Part shown: one piece after another, positions 37,819 to 46,319 of the stretch | Numbering within the stretch: the stretch's first letter is position 1 | Layout: every line of letters starts with the position of its first letter | DNA from: Laspinema palackyanum D2c | GTDB lineage: Bacteria > Cyanobacteriota > Cyanobacteriia > Cyanobacteriales > Laspinemataceae | DNA length: 64,000 bases | Direction of reading: 5' to 3' | Assembly (NCBI RefSeq): GCF_025370875.1 | Contig: NZ_JAMXFD010000001.1 | Location: 553,819-617,818, forward strand | Position numbers and translations under genes: made by a program | Notes under the pieces: generated by a model | Told to the model about the DNA's origin: nothing | What the model saw: only the letters and a program-made list of their open reading frames with translations | Databases searched by the model: none

Positions 37819-38502
37819 ATGCTAACTGTCCATCATCTCAACGTTTCTCAGTCCGAGCGCATTATCTGGCTCCTAGAGGAACTGGAATTGCCCTACGAAC
37901 TCTGTCTGTACCAACGCCACCCGGTCACCCAATTAGCTCCCCCAGAACTGCGAACCGTTCATCCGCTCGGCAATGCGCCGGTGCTGGTCGATGGCGAGAT
38001 TGTGATGGCTGAGTCTGGAGCGATTGTGGAATACATCCTCGCTCGCTACGGGGAAGGTCGGTTGGCAGTGTCCGTCACCTCAACTGAGTATCCCGATTAC
38101 TTGTACTGGTTCCATTACGCCAATAGCAGTCTGATGATGCAGATTAGCATCAACTGGTTTGCGGGGATGGCTGTAGGACCCGATAGTAATTCTCCACTGC
38201 TCCCGGCCCTACAAGAGCGGCTCGATCGCCACCTCCAGATGGTCGAAGATCGCCTATCCCAAGTAAACTACTTCGCGGGTGCTGAGTTTACCGCCGCTGA
38301 CATCATGATGCATTTCCCGTTCGGCACGATGAAGGCATTTTACAACCTGGGTCTCGACAACCGGCCAAATATCAAAGCATGGCTGGCGCGGATCAGCGAT
38401 CGCCCTGGATATCAGCGAGGCATGAAAGCAGCAGGACACACTCAAGATCCGGCCCTAGAGTGGGACACCAGCCGCGCCGTTGGGTTAGACTCCCCTGCAT
38501 GA
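37819..38502 (+). CDS. Glutathione S-transferase family protein
   Basis: 227 residues. The N-terminal thioredoxin-like domain contains SQSERIIWLLEELELPYEL, NAPVLVDGEIVMAESGAI (the cis-Pro and glutathione-contacting ES) and EYILARYG. The helical C-terminal domain has FTAADIMMHFPF, the usual N-capping motif. Predicted to conjugate or reduce electrophiles with glutathione. The substrate is unknown. Confidence 0.93.
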   Translation: MLTVHHLNVSQSERIIWLLEELELPYELCLYQRHPVTQLAPPELRTVHPLGNAPVLVDGEIVMAESGAIVEYILARYGEGRLAVSVTSTEYPDYLYWFHYANSSLMMQISINWFAGMAVGPDSNSPLLPALQERLDRHLQMVEDRLSQVNYFAGAEFTAADIMMHFPFGTMKAFYNLGLDNRPNIKAWLARISDRPGYQRGMKAAGHTQDPALEWDTSRAVGLDSPA

Positions 38503-38899
38503 GTTCTCACAATCCGATAGGTTAACAGGGACGGAATGAACTGAGGCGAGTGCGAATAATGTTGAGGGGTGAGGGTTGGGAAGGGCGATCGTATAGATTC
38601 CGGCATCCGTCCCCCACACCCTTACTGTGCCGTGTGACTAACTAAGGCATCGGAAACCCTCAAATAGTGGCATGGAATCGATAATATTTGGAATTTCCTT
38701 AAAATAGCCAGTAAGCCATAGATGCAGGGTTATGAATCAAAGATTTGAGGCGGTATTTAAACTGGAGGCTCAAGAGCGAGCAAAATGCTCGCTCTCCCAG
38801 CATTTTGAGTGAAAATTTTCCCAATTTAGATGCTGAATAGCGTACCACCCTATTTGCTATAAAAAACTAGGAAATAAATATCATAGCCTATCTTTTATT
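38503..38899. other. Intergenic region with two overlapping hairpins
   Basis: No gene is supported. AGAGCGAGCA/TGCTCGCTCT (38772-38781/38785-38794) is a perfect 10-bp stem. AAAATGCT (38781-38788) can instead pair with AGCATTTT (38798-38805). The two folds exclude each other. They lie downstream of the DUF262 gene on the minus strand. Confidence 0.55.
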
Positions 38900-40714
38900 T
38901 TATTTGGATAAAAATCGGCCAAAAAGCTCAGTGTATTCTTCAACTGAAATTTCTTCAATATTTGCACCAATCCGTTGGTAGTATTTACCAAAGTATGAAG
39001 TAGGTTCTTTTCTGGGTTTTATACAAAAAAGGACAACTGATTTATTAAAATACGAAATTAGTTTAATATTGTTACCTAAATTAGTTTTGACTTCTTGATT
39101 AATCCCTTTATGGTTATTAATTTCTTGGCATATCCACCGATAAAAATTATCTAAATTTTTTTGTAGTTGCAAAGCTTCATGCTCTATACCAGTTATGTGA
39201 TAACCCTTATATTCTATGGAGTCAATGTTATATAGTTGGATAATTCTTTGGGCCGTTTGTTCATTATCTGCGACTCCAACACAAACATATCCAGTTGCTT
39301 GAGGCGAGTGATTTGCCATAGCAGTAAGAGTTTTAATTATTTTTTCAAAATTATCTGAATTAAATTCTCCTGCTCCATTTAAATTGGTAAACCCTTGCTT
39401 AAAATCATATAAAACTTGCTCAGTTTTGGATTGAGTTAGTAAAGTTTCAAATTCTGTTCTCCAGCAATCTATTGCCGGATCCTCTTGCTCTCGTATTTTA
39501 AAACAATCTTGAATTAAACCTTTTACTTTTCTAATATGACGAGTTTTATCATTAGAATTCCATGTGGGGCTTGTCCGAATATTTATTTCTCTGTTGATAT
39601 TTTTTAAACTTTTAATTAGTCCATCATAATCAGCTATTTCCATTCTTTTATTAATTATGAGATCATAAAAACTGAAAAATATTACTTGAAAAGGTCGTGA
39701 AATATAGTTAAGCGTATTTTGGCCGCATATTAATTCTGCGAAATTCAAGTTTGCTTCATGTAAAATTTTACGGATCTCATCGTAAATATAAATAAACTGT
39801 TTTTTTATATTTACTGCGGATTTTGATTTAATTGCTAATTGTATTCTTTCTTGATTTTCTCCTTCTTTAAATTCATAGTATTCATCTAAAATTTTAGAAT
39901 TAGTTGTGGGAACGGAAGGGGACAGAATCATATAAGCAATAATATTGGCAATTATTTCTTCATCTTTTGATTGTCTGAGCATTTCTTTGGTTAAAATTTT
40001 GTTTTTAACCCAAAAAATTTCATCAATTACAATCCCATATTTAAGCTGTTTGTTAGTAATACTAATATTTTTCATGTTATTTAGGAGAAGAACGTCGGAA
40101 GCGGATGCGTCCGTCCTTATTTCACTAGAAATCACTCTAACTAAATCAGCAAATTCGGAAGTGCTTCCTGCGGCTCTTAGTTCTTGCTTGGACAAGTGTT
40201 TTCCATTATAATTAATTCTTCTAAAAACCTCGTCAATTTTTTCTTCATTTTCAAATGAGTATATAGATAACGGCATTATATAACTTGAAATTGTTTCACA
40301 AATTTTTCGATCTAAAACAGGGGATTTTTGGAGTAAAGTTTTATTATCAAAAAGAGATTTGGATTCTACCATAGTTTGTAAATCAAAATATTCTCCCTTA
40401 AAATCAAATTCGCCTTCAATAAAAGATGTAACAGCATTTAACCTTTGCATTCCATCTATAATTTCAAAAACAAATTTTTTATCTTTTTCTATTTCCGCTA
40501 ATAAAATTATAGGGACTGGAAAACCTTGAAGGATTGAATCAATAAAATCTCTTTTCTCTTGAATTGTCCAAACGAGCTTTCTCTGATACCTTCTATTGAC
40601 ATAAAAATTTTGATTAATATAAAAATTATAAATTCTTTGAACTAATTCGCTCCTTATAGAGAGATCTCTTCTTGGTGAAGTTTGAGGTAAAGCAGGCATA
40701 TGAGATTGAGACAT
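38900..40714 (-). CDS. DUF262-AlbA_2 fusion, candidate antiphage protein
   Basis: 604 residues. The N-terminal half is a DUF262 (GmrS/SspE-like ParB-fold) domain with NRRYQRKLVW (~41), FPVPIILLAE (~66) and EIIDGMQRLNAV (~86), the motifs linked to nucleotide hydrolysis. The usual C-terminal DUF1524 HNH nuclease is absent. Instead, residues ~415-600 resemble a Schlafen AlbA_2 domain (LYDFKQGFTNL, IKTLTAMANHSPQATGYVCV, GVADNEQTA). The gene is far more AT-rich than its neighbours, and uses TTA, AAA and ATT heavily, pointing to transfer. DUF262 proteins act in restriction of modified phage DNA. This fusion's function is inferred only. It stands next to a NACHT gene. Confidence 0.8.
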   Translation of the reverse strand: MSQSHMPALPQTSPRRDLSIRSELVQRIYNFYINQNFYVNRRYQRKLVWTIQEKRDFIDSILQGFPVPIILLAEIEKDKKFVFEIIDGMQRLNAVTSFIEGEFDFKGEYFDLQTMVESKSLFDNKTLLQKSPVLDRKICETISSYIMPLSIYSFENEEKIDEVFRRINYNGKHLSKQELRAAGSTSEFADLVRVISSEIRTDASASDVLLLNNMKNISITNKQLKYGIVIDEIFWVKNKILTKEMLRQSKDEEIIANIIAYMILSPSVPTTNSKILDEYYEFKEGENQERIQLAIKSKSAVNIKKQFIYIYDEIRKILHEANLNFAELICGQNTLNYISRPFQVIFFSFYDLIINKRMEIADYDGLIKSLKNINREINIRTSPTWNSNDKTRHIRKVKGLIQDCFKIREQEDPAIDCWRTEFETLLTQSKTEQVLYDFKQGFTNLNGAGEFNSDNFEKIIKTLTAMANHSPQATGYVCVGVADNEQTAQRIIQLYNIDSIEYKGYHITGIEHEALQLQKNLDNFYRWICQEINNHKGINQEVKTNLGNNIKLISYFNKSVVLFCIKPRKEPTSYFGKYYQRIGANIEEISVEEYTELFGRFLSK

Positions 40715-40851
40715 AATTGAGTATTTTTTACTTAACTAATAGTGGGCAATATGGTAAATTATTTTACATTATAACACAAGGGTAAGCAAAAAATATTAAT
40801 TTTTTCTTAAATTAACAAAATTATAGACTTTAGGAGTATCCAGAAGATAGC

Positions 40852-41052
40852 TTATTCCCATCGCTGCAATTCTTCTGCTGCTAAAGGTTCAAAGAAGGCG
40901 TCTGAGAGTTTTCCGGTGAGTAAACCAGGGGTGCGCGGTTCGGCTTCATTCACCGTTAGAGTTGCAGTTTTTTCGTGAATTAAATCATAAATCTCTCCCA
41001 GCTTCTCTTCGGGGATATTTTGTAATTCTTGGATAATTTTTTGAAGTAACAT
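40852..41052 (-). CDS. DUF2281-like antitoxin, apparently orphan
   Basis: 66 residues from the ATG at 41052. MLLQKIIQELQNIPEEKL and RTPGLLTGKLSDAFFEPL match cyanobacterial DUF2281-type antitoxins, which usually precede a PIN toxin. Here the next gene downstream is the DUF262 fusion and no PIN gene is present, so the toxin has been lost. A longer frame from TTG 41088 exists but its extra residues do not fit. Confidence 0.75.
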   Translation of the reverse strand: MLLQKIIQELQNIPEEKLGEIYDLIHEKTATLTVNEAEPRTPGLLTGKLSDAFFEPLAAEELQRWE

Positions 41053-41084
41053 AAATCCTCGGGGGGTGAATCCTTCAAGCTTTC

Positions 41085-41198
41085 TCAAGCGCGGTTGATC
41101 CTTGGAAAGGACACACCGAAACGAGCGGCAAACTTCTCCTGGAAGAGGTTCAGTCGCTTCCGCAAGGCCGGGATGAGTTCAGAAATTGGCCACGTGGA
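41085..41198 (-). pseudogene. Relic of an XRE-type HTH regulator
   Basis: Minus-strand reading gives ELIPALRKRLNLFQEKF and then AARFGVSFPRINRA before a TGA. Family members continue NRWENGR at that point. Upstream there is a stop at 41199-41201. Only the first helices of the HTH remain, lying 32 bp before the antitoxin start. Confidence 0.65.
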
Positions 41199-41289
41199 TT
41201 AATACCAAATCCGGTCCTCAAACGTTGTTTTTCTGCGTTAGCCCGCGCAGGGGTCTACTGAGCTTGTCGAAGTACAGGCTTTGTCCGTG

Positions 41290-41318
41290 TAGCCCCAGGC
41301 TTTAGCCTGCGGGTTTTA
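41290..41318 (+). repeat. Hairpin AGCCCCAGGCTTTAGCCTGC with T-rich tail
   Basis: AGGCT/AGCCT with flanking CCC/GGG pairs forms a short stem followed by TTTTATT. It resembles dispersed cyanobacterial intergenic hairpins. No plus-strand gene ends here, so it is probably a repeat element. Confidence 0.55.
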
Positions 41319-41381
41319 TTATAACCTAAACAAGCAATTTCAGATCCTTAATATTTTATTAAAAAATCAGCTTTCTGCACT

Positions 41382-44300
41382 CTACTGCTCGATCGCCCCC
41401 AATGCTTTCAGAGTAGCTTTTTGAGCCTCAGTTAATCCCGTTGCGCCGGTAATATCCATCCCGGCGTAAGGTTTATTCACGATCGCCTGTACACAATTTC
41501 CTGACTCCAACTCCCACACTTTGATGGTTTCGTCATAACTCCCAGATACCAGGGTCTTCCCCTCGGGATGAAACACCAGGGATAACACGGCACTTCCATG
41601 TCCATCGAAGGTTTTGATACAGTCTCCGGTTTCGATATCCCAGAGACTCACAATGCCATCTTCCCGGCCAGAGGCGAGGGTTTTTCTATCCGGGGAGACG
41701 GCGACGGCCCAGACGTAATTACCTTGGCCCTGTAAACTTTTCAGGCATTCCCCTGTTCTAAAATTCCACAAGTTCATTGTGCCATCATCGGTTCCGGAAA
41801 CTAGGGTTGTGCTATCGCTACTGAAAGAGAGAGAGACGACCCGACTGGTATGCCCTTGTAAGAGGGTCATCCCCTGTTCAATTTGTTGCAAATCCCATAG
41901 TTTCACGGTAGAGTCCGCACTACCGCAGGCCAAAGTTTGACCATCCGGGGCCAGGGCCATCACATCCCCCGAACTGGGGGGTCTCCATTGGGTCGTGAGG
42001 TTCTCACCTGTTGGCATTTCCCAACGGTGGAGGGTGCCGTCATCGCTGATGCTGGTGAGGTAGTCTCCGGTGGGGGGAATGGCGACGGATAGCACTTTGC
42101 TGGGATGTCCCTGCCAGGTTCTTAAACATTCGCCGGTGGTTAAATCCCAGAGTTTGACGCGGCGATCGGCACTGCCGGAGGCGAGGATGTTGCCATCGGG
42201 GGCGACTGCCAAGGACCAGACGGCACTGGCATATCCTTGTAAGGTAGTGAGGCATTCTCCTCGCACAATATCCCAGAGTTTCACGGTTTCGTCATCACTT
42301 CCAGAGACCAAAGTGCGGCCATCGGGAGCAATGGCAACGGTTCCTACCCGACTACTATGATCCGCTAACCGATGTAAGCAGTCCCCCGTGGTCATATCCC
42401 AGACTTTCACGGTCCCATCGGCACTCCCTCCGATTAAGGTTTTGTTATCGGCAGCAACCGCTAAGGACCACACAGAACGACTCTGTTGTTCGATGGTTTT
42501 TTGACAGTTTCCTGTGCTTAAATCCCACAGTTTCACGGTTTGATCCGCACTGCCGGAGGCGAGGGTTTTGCCATCGGGTGTGACAGCGACGGATAATACC
42601 CATTCGGTATGTCCCTGTAAGGTTTTGCGACAGACGCCGGTTTCCAAATCCCAGAGTTTCACGGTTTGATCCGCGCTACCGGAGGCGATGGTTTGGCCAT
42701 CGGGGGTGACGGCGACCGACCATATAATGCTACCATGTCCATATAAGGTCGTATGACAGTGGCCGGTTTCTAAATCCCAGAGTTTCACGGTGCGATCGTT
42801 ACTCCCGGAAACGAGGGTTTTGCCATCGGGGGTGATGGCGACTGCTCTCACAAAATGGCTATGACCTGTCAAGGTTTGCAGACAGTTCCCTGTGCGGACA
42901 TCCCAGGTTTTTACCGTGCCATCATCGCTACCAGAAACGAGGGTTTTGCCATCGGGGGTGACTGCCACGGACCAGACTGGCGCAGAATGTCCTTGGCACA
43001 ATACCAAGGGTTTCCCCTCAACTTGCCACAGATAAATTTCCCCATTGGCATCTCCCGTGGCAAACCACTCGCCATCGGGACTAAATGCGGCGGATAAAAC
43101 GGTTCCAAATACGGTTGTGAAGGTACAATGTTTTAAGTTAGCTTGGGCTAAATTGACATTCCGTAAATTAGCCGAAGTAAAATCAGCCCCTAAGATAACC
43201 GTATCTTGGAGGTCGCTATTATCCAAAGCATTGGGGTCTATTTTTAACAATAAAGTGACGGCATTTCCCCCGAGATAGGCCGCTTCATTTTCACATTGAC
43301 CTTGAGTGGATTGGACTAATTGTAGTAATCGGGTTTTGGTCGCTTCCCCGGGGTCAATGGTGGGTAATAATAGCTCTAATACCGCTGGAGTTAAGGGTGC
43401 TTTGCCAAAGGTTTGGGAAAGGTTGGACGTAGAGGGAAACTGTTTCAGGTCCGCAAATTCCGTAAAATCTGGGGCTAAAATGCCCAATTCTACTGCAAAT
43501 TTGTAGGCAACAAAAAACTCTAATAAAGAGCGATGGGCGGGAGTATAGTCCCCTTCCGCATTGCGAATCAGCATGGTTTGAGCCATCATGTCATAATGCC
43601 AATGGTCCAAATCTTTTTGTTGTTGGACCACGGTACTAAACAGGCGGCGCAGACGATTGGGAAATTCCCGGAAATTGAGACTCATCTGGTCAGTAGAAAG
43701 CATTTCCCAAGACAGTTCGCAAAGGAAATATAATTTATCCGCCATTGAGGTAAAGGTGCGCTCGGTTTTAATATCCCGTTCCATCTTGCGGCGCACGGCA
43801 TAAAAGTAAATTCGGGATAAATCAATGGGTTTTCCTGATTCAATTTCCGGTAAGGCTTCTAAAATTAACTCAATCATCACAGGACGTTTTGCCAAATCCA
43901 ATAATTTGGCATTTTGCATCACTTTTTCCACCGTTGTCGCTGTTGCCCGTTTGCCAATTACGTCGCGGATTTGGGTGGAATTGAGCTTTTCAATTTCCAA
44001 CACTTCAAATTGAGGGGTTGCCCCAATTAAATTGGCGGTGGAGGCTTTTAATTCCGCATTTAACAGGGCGCGTCCTTCTTGAGCTTCGGGAAAATGTTCG
44101 GTCCGACAAGTGAGGATGACTTTGGACCCGGGAACGACGACTTTGGCGAGTTCCCAAAAGTTATTAATCATTTGTTGGCGATCGACTTTGGCGGCCATTT
44201 CATCAAAGCCATCAAAAATCAGCAACAATTTCCCCATGCGATTTAATTGCTCAAAGGCAGAGTATCCGGGTAAGCCAATTTCATGCTGTCGGAAAAAGAA

Positions 44301-45617
44301 TTCGGAAAACAAGGATTCCACGCTGACTGCTTTGGCATAATCCCGTAAGGGAATGACTAAAGGCAGGCGAGGACGGGGCAATCCTTCTTCTTTAGCATCG
44401 CGATATTTCTTAACCGTTTCCCAAGCATAATGAAGGGCAAACCAGGTTTTTCCCGTGCCAAATTCCCCTAAAATGGAGATATGTTCTTTCGCAGGGTCAT
44501 CCACCCAACGGTTGATATAGCGGTCAATCCAGCCGTTGCGTTCATCGTAGCGACTTTTAGCAAGGCGTTGGTGGGTGATGGGGTCTATTTCTTCTTTGGT
44601 ACAGGCTAGGGGAACATATAACTGTTCAATGTCTCGCTGCTTAACTTCTGCTTCTAACCAGTCGATATATCGACTAAAATCTGCTACTTCGTCAATGAGT
44701 TCGTCAAAGGTGTAGCAGAATAAAACATCATCATTTTCAACAATATCCACCGCCGCTTGACTAATCCGCCGGGGGGCAACTAACCAGCCTTCATCGGCTT
44801 TTTGAACATCGACGGATTGCCGTAAATGATTGACATCACTAATGGTAACTTCCCCTTCGATTCCTCGGACCACAATGCGATCGAACCCACGACGAGCGCG
44901 GATATTAATAATCCATTCAAAGTAATTGGGGATTTGAACGTCATAAGACTCAAAGTCATATAACGCTTCTAGCCAGTTGCGTAATTGTTGAGCAAATTCT
45001 GATTTAAGCCTGGGTTGGTTCCCGGCAGCCGGAAGAATGGGGTCGGGTTCGCTGGCGGTTAATTTAGCAATTTCTTGGCGGAGGTCTTCCAAGGCATTGA
45101 GATTTTCCAGCCGCTCTAAAATTTGGTTGGTATTGTATCGCAAATCTTCAATTTTGCGAAATTCCAAGACTTCCGCAGGAGTGCGGGTGCGGTTGGCAAT
45201 TTCCATAAAAATGCTGCTAAATTTCGCCAGTTCCCGCTTATAGTCAATATGGCTTTCCCGAATTTTATCTCCCAAGGCAAAGCCATCGATATAGGCTTCT
45301 GCTTCCTTGAGGAGGGTATAGGGGTCGTTGCGATCGAAGGCTTTGCGAAAGCCGTGATAAATTTCGTTTTGTCGGAACAGTTCGAGGACGAGTTGGAGCC
45401 GGTCTACGTCGAAATTATCAAGGTTTTGGATACCATATTCGACTAAGGCATACCGATAAACTCCGGTGAAATCTGCCGGAGGATGGTCTGCATCAATTTT
45501 AAATTTTTGGAGTAATTTAATAACTAATTCGTTGCGTCTAGCGGTATTAATGATGACGGGAGTGGCAACGCGAGCGATCGCCAGAATCGCCCGAACGATC
45601 TCGTCAATTCCTACCAT
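41382..45617 (-). CDS. NACHT NTPase-WD40 protein (NLR-like)
   Basis: 1411 residues in an NLR-like order. A helical N-terminus (~1-190) is followed by a region (~210-330) resembling a degenerate restriction-endonuclease fold (RGFDRIVVRGIEGEV, DEGWLVAPRRIS). The NACHT NTPase follows, with Walker A GEFGTGKT (Lys390) and Walker B LLLIFDGFDEMA. A helical segment and a short pentapeptide-type stretch (GADFTSANLRNVNLAQANL) precede about 13 WD40 repeats from ~860 to the end, with motifs such as SVAVTPDGKTLASGSADQTV. Many WD40 units are nearly identical at the DNA level. STAND NTPases of this layout serve in antiphage immunity or programmed death. The sensor would be the WD40 array. Its neighbours (DUF262 fusion, kinase-WD40) support a conflict role. 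Confidence 0.9.
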   Translation of the reverse strand: MVGIDEIVRAILAIARVATPVIINTARRNELVIKLLQKFKIDADHPPADFTGVYRYALVEYGIQNLDNFDVDRLQLVLELFRQNEIYHGFRKAFDRNDPYTLLKEAEAYIDGFALGDKIRESHIDYKRELAKFSSIFMEIANRTRTPAEVLEFRKIEDLRYNTNQILERLENLNALEDLRQEIAKLTASEPDPILPAAGNQPRLKSEFAQQLRNWLEALYDFESYDVQIPNYFEWIINIRARRGFDRIVVRGIEGEVTISDVNHLRQSVDVQKADEGWLVAPRRISQAAVDIVENDDVLFCYTFDELIDEVADFSRYIDWLEAEVKQRDIEQLYVPLACTKEEIDPITHQRLAKSRYDERNGWIDRYINRWVDDPAKEHISILGEFGTGKTWFALHYAWETVKKYRDAKEEGLPRPRLPLVIPLRDYAKAVSVESLFSEFFFRQHEIGLPGYSAFEQLNRMGKLLLIFDGFDEMAAKVDRQQMINNFWELAKVVVPGSKVILTCRTEHFPEAQEGRALLNAELKASTANLIGATPQFEVLEIEKLNSTQIRDVIGKRATATTVEKVMQNAKLLDLAKRPVMIELILEALPEIESGKPIDLSRIYFYAVRRKMERDIKTERTFTSMADKLYFLCELSWEMLSTDQMSLNFREFPNRLRRLFSTVVQQQKDLDHWHYDMMAQTMLIRNAEGDYTPAHRSLLEFFVAYKFAVELGILAPDFTEFADLKQFPSTSNLSQTFGKAPLTPAVLELLLPTIDPGEATKTRLLQLVQSTQGQCENEAAYLGGNAVTLLLKIDPNALDNSDLQDTVILGADFTSANLRNVNLAQANLKHCTFTTVFGTVLSAAFSPDGEWFATGDANGEIYLWQVEGKPLVLCQGHSAPVWSVAVTPDGKTLVSGSDDGTVKTWDVRTGNCLQTLTGHSHFVRAVAITPDGKTLVSGSNDRTVKLWDLETGHCHTTLYGHGSIIWSVAVTPDGQTIASGSADQTVKLWDLETGVCRKTLQGHTEWVLSVAVTPDGKTLASGSADQTVKLWDLSTGNCQKTIEQQSRSVWSLAVAADNKTLIGGSADGTVKVWDMTTGDCLHRLADHSSRVGTVAIAPDGRTLVSGSDDETVKLWDIVRGECLTTLQGYASAVWSLAVAPDGNILASGSADRRVKLWDLTTGECLRTWQGHPSKVLSVAIPPTGDYLTSISDDGTLHRWEMPTGENLTTQWRPPSSGDVMALAPDGQTLACGSADSTVKLWDLQQIEQGMTLLQGHTSRVVSLSFSSDSTTLVSGTDDGTMNLWNFRTGECLKSLQGQGNYVWAVAVSPDRKTLASGREDGIVSLWDIETGDCIKTFDGHGSAVLSLVFHPEGKTLVSGSYDETIKVWELESGNCVQAIVNKPYAGMDITGATGLTEAQKATLKALGAIEQ

Positions 45618-46319
45618 AGTTTTTTCCTCGATCTGCGATAGCTAATAACCTATAGGTGGGACAGCAATGGCTGTTTAGGGTATCGGGGGTGGGTTTCGTG
45701 AGTGGGGTTGCTTGTCGGTTGCGATCGCGGCCATGCTCATTATGGGGTGGTAAATGGGGTTACGGTGGAGTCCCTCATCAAACCTAACGCAATTTTCCCC
45801 AGTTAGCCTAGGGTGGGTAACCCACACTCGATTAGAAAATGGGGGAGATGAGTGCATAGCCTTCTGTTTATTCTATTGGGTCCTGAGAAATGCTAACTCG
45901 GCCTTGGGTTCCGTCTGTTGTGTTGGCGGGGTTGGGGAGGGGAGACCTAACCCCCCAACCCCCTTCCCTACGAGGGAAGGGGGAGCCGGAGAGGGAGAAT
46001 CAAAGCCCCTCCCCTCGTAGGGGAGGGGTTTGGGGAGAGGTCGGTTTCTGCAATTGACCAACCCACTCCCAACCAACGAAAGCCCGATCGCATCACCCAG
46101 ACCCTAAGCGCACCCAGACGGTTGCAAATCCCCTCAAACCCTTACTCTCCAAACTTTTTACTCTACGGAACCCGTAAAAATCCCCGGTTAAACCCTGCCA
46201 GTCTGAGGGACCTGTAGTTTGCACCCCCATCGGTAATCTCCCCCATTAGGGCCGAGATGCTTGTTTCAGATTAGCGAACCAAGATTTACCATAGAAATAA
46301 CCCCTTGGGAAAGTAGTTG
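45618..46319. other. Divergent intergenic region with two C-rich hairpins
   Basis: 702 bp between the NACHT-WD40 gene (minus) and the kinase-WD40 gene (plus). Apart from the hairpins at 45959-46028 no gene or site is supported. Confidence 0.45.
45959..46028. repeat. Pair of dispersed C-rich hairpins
   Basis: CCCCCTTCCCT (45959-45969) pairs with AGGGAAGGGGG (45973-45983). CCCCTCCCCT (46006-46015) pairs with AGGGGAGGGG (46019-46028). Both have three-base loops. A related hairpin lies at 52960-52982, so this is a repeat family. Confidence 0.8.

Noticed and set aside
41230-41285. Insertion-sequence end suggested by the CTGAGCTTGTCGAAG motif
   Set aside because: This motif is a widespread dispersed repeat; no transposase or terminal inverted repeats are present.
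45754-46020. 88-codon frame across the C-rich hairpins
   Set aside because: Its Pro-rich stretch is translation of the dispersed repeat; no supporting start or homology.
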